Positions 6,113 through 11,091 of a stretch of 11,091 nt of DNA are shown here, piece after piece; the stretch's first letter is position 1; each line of letters begins with the position of its first letter. The DNA is from Clostridia bacterium (lineage in GTDB: Bacteria > Bacillota > Clostridia > Christensenellales > UBA1242): assembly GCA_017399515.1 (NCBI GenBank), contig JAFQBZ010000174.1:1-11091 (forward strand), in the 5' to 3' direction. The translations under genes were made by a program, and so were the position numbers. The notes under the pieces are model-generated. The model made no database searches, had not been told where the DNA came from, and was given only the letters and a program-made list of their open reading frames with translations.

Positions 6113-7516
6113 TTGGAAAATAACGACTTTATTTCATCAACAAACATTGATATTCTCACTCTTTGGGAAAGCATTAAAGAAGAAATCGTTAAAGAAACTT
6201 CTATGTTTGCCTTTGATGTTTGGATTCGAACACTTGATGTGATTGACATTAAAGAGAACACCATTGTTCTTGCAACATCAACAAAAAGTGCTAAAGATAT
6301 GCTTAACAAAAACTATAAAAAGATTATCACAAACGCTGCAAACAAAGTTTATAAAGCAATCACAAACACTGAAATTGTTGTTAAAGACGACAGAGAGGCA
6401 GAAACAACAAAAGAAATTGAAAAAGAACCTGAAACAATAAAAGAGCGTGTTTATGTTGACGAAAACAATCCATCACCTGCAATCGAAAACCCTAGTTTTA
6501 AGTTTGACCCAAAATATAATTTCGATAACTTTATTATCGGTTCAAGCAACAAGTTTGCTGCGGCAATCGCAAAAGCAGTTGCTGAAGAACCTGGCAAAAA
6601 GGTTAACCCACTCTTTATTTATGGTGGACCTGGTCTTGGAAAGACTCACCTTCTCTACGCGATTGGCAACCATATCACAGAGAACCACCCAGAACTTAAT
6701 GTTATTTATGTGACAACTTACAAGTTCACTGATGATTTTGTTAACTCACTTCAAACAAAAACCGCATCAAAGTTTAAAGAAACTTATTTGAATGCAGATG
6801 TTTTGATTATTGATGACATTCAACACATAATAAAGAAAGAACAAACACAAGAACAGTTCTTCAACATTTTCAATGAACTTCATCAAAAAGGAAAGCAAAT
6901 CATTATCACTTCTGATAAACAGCCAAAAGAGTTAAACCCACTTGAAGAAAGACTTCGCTCTCGTCTTGAATGGGGTATGCTTGCTGACATCAGCGTTCCT
7001 GACATTGAAACAAAAATTGCAATTTTAAACAAGAAGGCACAACAAGAACGCTATAATGTTTCAAGAGAGGTTATTGAATATATCGCTGAACTTTCAACAT
7101 CAAACATTAGAACAATGGAAGGCTATCTCTCTCGTGCAGTGTTCTATTCTTCGCTTCAAAAAGAAGATATTGTGACCCTTCAAACCGCAAGAGAAGCACT
7201 TAAAGACATTGCAAAAGAAGACGAAGAAACCATTGATGCAACAAAAATTATTGATATTGTTTGCAAGTTCTATAATGTTAAAAAAGAAGAACTTCTTGCT
7301 AGAAAGAGAACAAAGCAAATTGCCGAAGCAAGACAAATTGCAATGTATTTGATTACCGAATTTATAAACATTCCACTTGAAGCCGTTGGAAACATTTTTG
7401 GAAAAGACCACTCAACAGTGCTTTATGCCAAAAGCAAAATTCAAGACGATATTAAAAAATCAAAAAAACTTGATGTTGAAATCAACGACCTCAAAAAAAT
7501 GATTGAAGGAAAATAA
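6113..7516 (+). CDS. dnaA: Chromosomal replication initiator protein DnaA (TTG start)
   Basis: An AAA+ ATPase that binds DnaA boxes, melts the origin and loads helicase; as a transcription factor it often represses its own gene. At 467 aa it is full length. Domain I is at about 13-90 (LWESIKEEIVKETSMFAFDVWI), then a charged linker (about 91-125). The AAA+ domain shows Walker A GPGLGKTH (172-179), Walker B LIIDDIQ (231-237), sensor 1 IIITSDKQP (263-271) and arginine-finger region LRSRLEWGML (281-290). Domain IV (about 375-467) has RKRTKQIAEARQIAMYL (397-413) and the signature GKDHSTVLYA (430-439). Numbering matches E. coli up to the signature, with Arg399 kept. The usual FGGRDHTT is FGKDHST, one residue shorter. 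TTG start, 29-base gap to dnaN. Confidence 0.97.
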   Translation: MENNDFISSTNIDILTLWESIKEEIVKETSMFAFDVWIRTLDVIDIKENTIVLATSTKSAKDMLNKNYKKIITNAANKVYKAITNTEIVVKDDREAETTKEIEKEPETIKERVYVDENNPSPAIENPSFKFDPKYNFDNFIIGSSNKFAAAIAKAVAEEPGKKVNPLFIYGGPGLGKTHLLYAIGNHITENHPELNVIYVTTYKFTDDFVNSLQTKTASKFKETYLNADVLIIDDIQHIIKKEQTQEQFFNIFNELHQKGKQIIITSDKQPKELNPLEERLRSRLEWGMLADISVPDIETKIAILNKKAQQERYNVSREVIEYIAELSTSNIRTMEGYLSRAVFYSSLQKEDIVTLQTAREALKDIAKEDEETIDATKIIDIVCKFYNVKKEELLARKRTKQIAEARQIAMYLITEFINIPLEAVGNIFGKDHSTVLYAKSKIQDDIKKSKKLDVEINDLKKMIEGK

Positions 7517-7545
7517 AATTAAAAAATAAATTTAAGGAGAATATT

Positions 7546-8649
7546 ATGAAACTTATTTGCGAAGGATTAGATTTAAGCGACGCAGTGCTCAAAGTTATTC
7601 GTGCAACTGCAGTAAGAACAACAAATCCTATCTTGGAAGGAATCAAACTTCATGCAAGTGAAGACACACTTACACTTTCAGCAACTGACCTTGAAATTTC
7701 AATTGAAAAGACAATTGCTGCAGATGTTAAAATTCCTGGTGATGTGGTTGTTCCTGGAAAGTTCTTTGCTGACTTTGTTAAGAAACTTTCAAACGAACAA
7801 ATTGAACTTACACTTACCGACCAAAACACAATCAAAATTAAATATACCGACAGTGAGGGCTATCTTCAATGCCTTTCTGCTGACGAGTTCCCTATCATTC
7901 GTGAACTTTCAACACCTGAGAAAATCACAATCAAGAGAACTGACCTTAAAGAACTCATTGAAAAAACAATTTTCTCTGTTGCTGTTGACGATGCTCGTCC
8001 AATTTTAAAAGGTTGCCTTTTTGAAATTGAAAACGACACAATGACAGCAGTTGCTCTTGACGGATATCGCCTTGCAATGGTTAAAACAGATGTTAAATGC
8101 ACATCAAACAAAATGTCTTGCATCATTCCAGCAAGAAGCCTTAATGAAATTTCAAAACTCATTGACGGAAATGATGACTATATCGACATCTTGATTGGTG
8201 CAAACCATATGATGATTGATGACGGCTCTGTTAGAATTATCACTCGTCTTTTAGAAGGTGAATTTATTAACTATCACAAAGTTATTCCTGCAAGCAAAAC
8301 CACAACCATTCTTGTTAGCAAAGCACAACTTGAAGACGGACTTGAAAGAGCCAGCCTTCTTGCCAGAATGGACAAAAATAATCTTGTTAAGTTTGACATT
8401 CGTGACAGAATTTTAACACTCACCTCTGCTTCTAACATTGGTAATGTTACAGAAAACATCACAATTTCACTTGATGGAAAAGATTTGCAAATTGCTTTCA
8501 ACGCAAGATATTTAAGTGACTGTATGCACACAATCACTGACGAATTTATCAAAATGAATTTCACTTCACAAATTGCGCCTTGCACAATTTGTTCTGCTGA
8601 AGAAGATAAATATTTATATTTGATTCTTCCTGTTAGAATTGTTGAATAA
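7546..8649 (+). CDS. dnaN: DNA polymerase III sliding clamp, beta subunit
   Basis: The beta clamp, a ring-shaped dimer that tethers DNA polymerase III to DNA and serves as a platform for repair and mismatch proteins. Its 367 aa fits the three-domain family (domains about 1-118, 125-245 and 246-367). Typical features are the N-terminal region with TNPILEGIKL (26-35) followed by LSATDLEISIE (44-54), the domain-2 start LIEKTIFSVAVDDARPIL (about 138-155) followed by ALDGYRLA (about 167-174), and the C-terminus YLYLILPVRIVE. That final LPVR segment is part of the partner-binding cleft. ATG 7546 is preceded by AAGGAGA (7534-7540). Only 29 bases separate it from dnaA and no promoter or DnaA boxes are seen between them, so it is probably co-transcribed with dnaA. 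The next gene begins 11 bases after its stop. Confidence 0.97.
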   Translation: MKLICEGLDLSDAVLKVIRATAVRTTNPILEGIKLHASEDTLTLSATDLEISIEKTIAADVKIPGDVVVPGKFFADFVKKLSNEQIELTLTDQNTIKIKYTDSEGYLQCLSADEFPIIRELSTPEKITIKRTDLKELIEKTIFSVAVDDARPILKGCLFEIENDTMTAVALDGYRLAMVKTDVKCTSNKMSCIIPARSLNEISKLIDGNDDYIDILIGANHMMIDDGSVRIITRLLEGEFINYHKVIPASKTTTILVSKAQLEDGLERASLLARMDKNNLVKFDIRDRILTLTSASNIGNVTENITISLDGKDLQIAFNARYLSDCMHTITDEFIKMNFTSQIAPCTICSAEEDKYLYLILPVRIVE

Positions 8650-8660
8650 AGGATATGACT

Positions 8661-9356
8661 ATGAAAAAAATTACTAAAAACGAATTTGCTTGCAATTTAA
8701 CATTATCATTTGCATTATTTTTCACCGCCGTTCACTTGCTTTTAATTTCATTTAATCTTTTTGGAATCACAAATTTTTCAGTTCCTGAAAACTTCAGTTA
8801 TGTGACTGCTTACATTTTGTCACTCTGCTGCTTAGCACTTTACATTTTTGGGTTTTCAATTTCAAAATTTAAGAGCATGGTTTTCCCTTCTTGGCTAAGA
8901 ATAATGTTTTACATCGCATTCTTCCTCTTTACCAACACTTATTACCTTGCAGGGCTTTACCTTAACAAAATTGGGCTTATCATTTTCTATGCTTACATCG
9001 CATTCTTAATCAATGTTTTAAGCGTTTCAATTTTCTATAACGCTCAAAAAGATGAAAAGAACAGACTTAAAGCATCAAACAAGTTTATCACTTTTTCAGT
9101 GCTTTGCTATTCACTTGCATTTTCAACAATTGTTCAATTTGTGATTTCTGCAGTGAAAGTGCTTTTCTTTAAAGCAGGTTTCTCTTCAACACTTTTATAT
9201 TTTGTGATTTCAATGTCTGCAATGATTGTGGTTAACATCGCACTCTTTATTGCATTTTACATTTCACTTAAAAAGACCAAAAAGTTCATCAATGCTTGCC
9301 TTGTTAAACACATTGTTCGTGTGGTTAAAAAAGTTCCTGTTGAAGAAAATAAATAA
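8661..9356 (+). CDS. Six-helix integral membrane protein of unknown function
   Basis: I do not recognise this family. The ATG at 8661 is chosen over the one at 8655, because AAGGA (8649-8653) is seven bases before the former and only one base before the latter. The resulting 231-aa protein has about six hydrophobic segments (about 12-34, 47-68, 78-100, 103-126, 142-170, 178-203). Its short C-terminal tail is strongly basic (204-231, many Lys/Arg), which by the positive-inside rule should be cytoplasmic. A charged loop, NAQKDEKNRLKASNK (127-141), would also be inside, consistent with both termini in the cytoplasm. No catalytic or transport motif stands out; aromatic residues are common. The start lies 11 bases after dnaN, whose stop overlaps the binding-site region, so it is almost certainly in the dnaA-dnaN operon. 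A terminator follows. Confidence 0.88.
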   Translation: MKKITKNEFACNLTLSFALFFTAVHLLLISFNLFGITNFSVPENFSYVTAYILSLCCLALYIFGFSISKFKSMVFPSWLRIMFYIAFFLFTNTYYLAGLYLNKIGLIIFYAYIAFLINVLSVSIFYNAQKDEKNRLKASNKFITFSVLCYSLAFSTIVQFVISAVKVLFFKAGFSSTLLYFVISMSAMIVVNIALFIAFYISLKKTKKFINACLVKHIVRVVKKVPVEENK

Positions 9357-9374
9357 TATTCACTTAAAAATTTT

Positions 9375-9403
9375 AAACTCTAGCCGCTGTGCTAGAGTTT
9401 TTT
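9375..9403 (+). terminator. intrinsic terminator ending the dnaA-dnaN-membrane protein unit
   Basis: A ten-base-pair stem, AAACTCTAGC (9375-9384) with GCTAGAGTTT (9391-9400), a six-base loop and a run of six T (9398-9403). It starts 18 bases after the membrane-protein stop and separates it from the rpmH promoter. Confidence 0.93.
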
Positions 9404-9417
9404 ATTAATTTTTATTC

Positions 9418-9447
9418 TTGACAAAACCATAGGCTCTCGTTTATAAT
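9418..9447 (+). promoter_or_regulatory. predicted rpmH operon promoter, full consensus
   Basis: TTGACA (9418-9423), an 18-base spacer and TATAAT (9442-9447): both boxes perfect, the strongest promoter in the window, as suits a ribosomal protein gene. The predicted transcript starts near 9454 and begins almost directly with a small hairpin, ATGCC-TTTT-GGCAT (9460-9473), before the rpmH binding site. Confidence 0.9.
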
Positions 9448-9504
9448 ATGATAGAAATTATGCCTTTTGGCATTTATCAAAAAATATATAGGAGCAAATT
9501 TATT

Positions 9505-9642
9505 ATGAAAAGAACTTATCAACCTAAGAAAAACCATAAAAATAAAGTTCATGGTTTTAGAGCAAAAATGAGAACTAAAGGTGGAAGAAGAGTACTCGCT
9601 AGAAGAAGAAACAAAGGTCGCAAAGAACTTATTAGAAAATAA
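9505..9642 (+). CDS. rpmH: 50S ribosomal protein L34
   Basis: A small, very basic structural protein of the large ribosomal subunit that packs against 23S rRNA. The 45-aa product begins MKRTYQPKK and has the family core HGFRAKMRTKGGRRVLARRR (16-35) followed by NKGRKEL. The start is ATG 9505, ten bases after AGGAG (9490-9494). The frame is open farther upstream, but those codons lie in the predicted leader and are not part of L34. The family is usually 44-46 aa, so the length is normal. It leads the rpmH-rnpA-yidD-yidC operon, 14 bases before rnpA. That neighbour relationship is conserved in most bacteria, although here the block lies downstream of dnaN on the same strand. Confidence 0.98.
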   Translation: MKRTYQPKKNHKNKVHGFRAKMRTKGGRRVLARRRNKGRKELIRK

Positions 9643-9656
9643 TTTGAAGGAATGTT

Positions 9657-10013
9657 ATGCTTAATAAGGTTAACAGATTAAAAAAACGCTATCAGTTTAA
9701 TTATATTTATAAAAATGGCACTCACCTTTCTTCAAACGCACTTGTGTTATATTTCTTGCCTTCAAAAACAAGAAGTATCAAAGTTGGCTTTGCTGTAACA
9801 AAAAAAATTGGAAAAGCAACAGTTCGCAACCTTGTGAAAAGGCGACTTCGTGAAATTGTTAGAAAAAGTTTGCCAAATCTCAAACAAAACTATAATATTA
9901 TTGTTGTAGCAAGAGAAAATATTTTGAACTTTTCGTTTGATGAATTAAATAATCAATATTCAAACCTTATTAAAAAGGCAGACATTTTGAAAGACAATGA
10001 AAAAATTTCTTAA
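9657..10013 (+). CDS. rnpA: Ribonuclease P protein component
   Basis: The protein subunit of RNase P, which helps the catalytic RNA (rnpB, not in this window) bind precursor tRNA leaders and remove them. The 118-aa protein is normal in length and basic. It shows the N-terminal RLKKRYQFNYIYKNG (7-21), the central strand KVGFAVTKKIG (42-52) and the RNA-binding helix ATVRNLVKRRLREIVRK (54-70). The family signature is RNR followed by KR; here residues 57-59 are Arg-Asn-Leu, so the second Arg is replaced while the following KRRLR is kept. ATG 9657 follows AAGGA (9647-9651). An alternative ATG at 9652 would overlap the binding site. Its end overlaps yidD by 17 bases. Confidence 0.95.
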   Translation: MLNKVNRLKKRYQFNYIYKNGTHLSSNALVLYFLPSKTRSIKVGFAVTKKIGKATVRNLVKRRLREIVRKSLPNLKQNYNIIVVARENILNFSFDELNNQYSNLIKKADILKDNEKIS

Positions 10014-10272
10014 AGTGATTATTAGCATTCCAAAATATATTGCATTATTTCTTGTTGCAATATTTAAGTTTTGCATCTCACCATTTATTCCCCACGCATG
10101 CAAATACACACCAACCTGCTCGATTTATGCGAGCAATTGTTTTGCTGAGTGGGGCTTTTTTGTTGGTTTAAAACTCACAGCAAAAAGGCTTGTTAGGTGC
10201 AATCCTAAATCAAAAGGTGGCACAGACCCTGTGCCAATCAATCCAAAAAAGAAATATAAATTTTTTATGTAA
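9997..10272 (+). CDS. yidD: Membrane protein insertion efficiency factor YidD
   Basis: A small membrane-associated protein that assists insertion of inner-membrane proteins, in E. coli reported to act near the Sec/YidC insertion step. The 91-aa product has an N-terminal amphipathic or hydrophobic segment (6-27) and the family core: ISPFIPHACKYTPTCSIYA (27-45), the helix GFFVGLKLTAKRLVRCNP (53-70) and GGTDPVP (74-80). Cysteines 35, 41 and 68 are the conserved ones. The start ATG lies 17 bases inside the end of rnpA, without a clear ribosome binding site, so translation is probably coupled to rnpA. Its TAA stop (10270-10272) merges with the AAGGAGA binding site of the next gene. Confidence 0.95.
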   Translation: MKKFLKVIISIPKYIALFLVAIFKFCISPFIPHACKYTPTCSIYASNCFAEWGFFVGLKLTAKRLVRCNPKSKGGTDPVPINPKKKYKFFM

Positions 10273-10281
10273 GGAGATTTT

Positions 10282-11091
10282 ATGAACGCTTTATCGCTTA
10301 TTGCAGCATCTGCACCAGGTGACCTTTGGTCAAAACTCATTTACTGGATTCAAGGTGCGTTTGGAAATTTCGGTTGGACAATTTTATTCGTTACACTTCT
10401 TGTTAAACTTATAATGACTCCACTTGAATTTCTCGTTAAATATTCAAACAAAAAACAAACCCTTGTTCAAAAAAAGTTATCGCCACAAATTGCGAAACTT
10501 AAAAAGAAATTTGGTGCAAATCAAGAACAAATCAAAATTCAAACACAAGCACTTTATAAAAGAGAAGGTTTTAAAGCAGGCACAAGTTGCATAATCATGG
10601 CAGTGAATATGCTTGTGACAATGCTCGTTTTCTTCACATTCTATTCTTCAATCAAAAAAGTTGCATCTTATGAAATGATTAATCAATATGAAACACTCGA
10701 GCAAACTTATGTTGATGAATATGTTTCAACTCTTCGTGAAAAAACCGGTGATGTAACAATCATTGATGAAGAATCAGCAAACGCTTGGATTCAAGCAAAC
10801 CTTTCAGACTCTAACCTTCCAAATTTCCAAGAAAACGCAAACATCAACTTTGCTGCTAAAGACGAAGCAGAAGCCGCAATGATTGCTCGTTGGGAAACCG
10901 CAAAAGAAAGTTGGCTTTGGGTTCAAAACCTTTGGGTTGCTGACGCACCAACTGCCCCACTTCCAACCTATGACAGTCTTGTTTCATCTTCATCAGATGG
11001 TGGCTATAATAAATATATCGAAGCAAACATCGACAAAGAAGCATACACGAGAGTTGCAAACTCAATCATTGAAAATTCAGACAGAAAACAA
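10282..11091 (+). CDS. yidC: YidC/Oxa1-family membrane protein insertase, 5' part (runs off right edge)
   Basis: An insertase that places proteins into the cytoplasmic membrane alone or with Sec. I translated 270 codons from ATG 10282, preceded by AAGGAGA (10271-10277), to the window end without a stop. There is no lipoprotein signal. The first core helix is about residues 27-52 (GWTILFVTLLVKLIMTPLEF, 31-50), followed by the cytoplasmic hairpin (QKKLSPQIAKLKKKFG, 63-78; ALYKREGF, 90-97) and a second helix (104-122). The groove residue that is Arg in SpoIIIJ and most YidC is Lys42 here. After the second helix comes a long acidic extracytoplasmic stretch (about 128-270 and beyond). Embedded in it is WLWVQNLWVADAP (211-223), which resembles the FLWI...DP segment normally found much closer. 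Position after yidD supports the call. Confidence 0.93.
   Translation, partial: MNALSLIAASAPGDLWSKLIYWIQGAFGNFGWTILFVTLLVKLIMTPLEFLVKYSNKKQTLVQKKLSPQIAKLKKKFGANQEQIKIQTQALYKREGFKAGTSCIIMAVNMLVTMLVFFTFYSSIKKVASYEMINQYETLEQTYVDEYVSTLREKTGDVTIIDEESANAWIQANLSDSNLPNFQENANINFAAKDEAEAAMIARWETAKESWLWVQNLWVADAPTAPLPTYDSLVSSSSDGGYNKYIEANIDKEAYTRVANSIIENSDRKQ

Noticed and set aside
6001..6300. Mobile element, CRISPR array, tRNA or rRNA in the window
   Set aside because: I looked for transposase-like frames, terminal repeats, regularly spaced repeats and tRNA-like cloverleaves throughout and saw none; all large frames are accounted for.
9448..9504. Upstream in-frame extension of rpmH starting at the ATG at 9448
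   Set aside because: It would begin directly after the -10 box, has no ribosome binding site, and would add 19 residues foreign to L34.

Overview
The window is a replication-initiation neighbourhood of a low-GC bacterium. Housekeeping genes are recognisable throughout: DNA gyrase, RecF, DnaA, the beta clamp, L34, RNase P protein, YidD and YidC. AT-rich intergenic DNA, strong AGGAGG-type ribosome binding sites, TTGACA/TATAAT-type promoters, a GyrB ending in LDI and the protein sequences point to Bacillota. My guess is an uncultured gut-type Clostridia or relative; the family is not determinable here. The genetic code looks standard (Trp is TGG; stops are TAA or TAG).

Layout. Positions 1-2851, minus strand: the 5' part of gyrA preceded by complete gyrB, one operon reading out of the left edge. 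Positions 2852-3091: an AT-rich divergent intergenic region. Positions 3092-4758: three unrecognised genes, here called X (plus, 244 aa), Y (plus, 107 aa) and Z (minus, 159 aa). Y and Z converge on a shared bidirectional terminator, and each of the three has a good promoter of its own. Positions 4811-5929, minus: recF. Positions 5930-6112: a compact divergent region with back-to-back recF and dnaA promoters. Positions 6113-9356, plus: dnaA (TTG start), dnaN and a six-helix membrane protein of unknown function, closed by an intrinsic terminator. Positions 9418-11091, plus: a consensus promoter driving rpmH, rnpA, yidD and yidC, the last cut by the right edge.

How it works together. DnaA opens the origin, DnaN is the sliding clamp, RecF assists gap repair and gyrase removes supercoils. 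The second block makes L34, the protein subunit of RNase P, and two membrane-protein biogenesis factors. The common Bacillota order is yidC-rnpA-rpmH read away from dnaA-dnaN-recF-gyrB-gyrA. Here the two blocks have changed sides, yet both still read outward from the recF/dnaA gap, which makes that gap the natural origin candidate. I see no cluster of classical DnaA boxes there.

I found no obvious defence system, mobile element, CRISPR array, tRNA or rRNA. The least explained content is the X-Y-Z trio, the membrane protein behind dnaN, and several core proteins with changes at normally conserved positions (GyrA, DnaA, RnpA, YidC).
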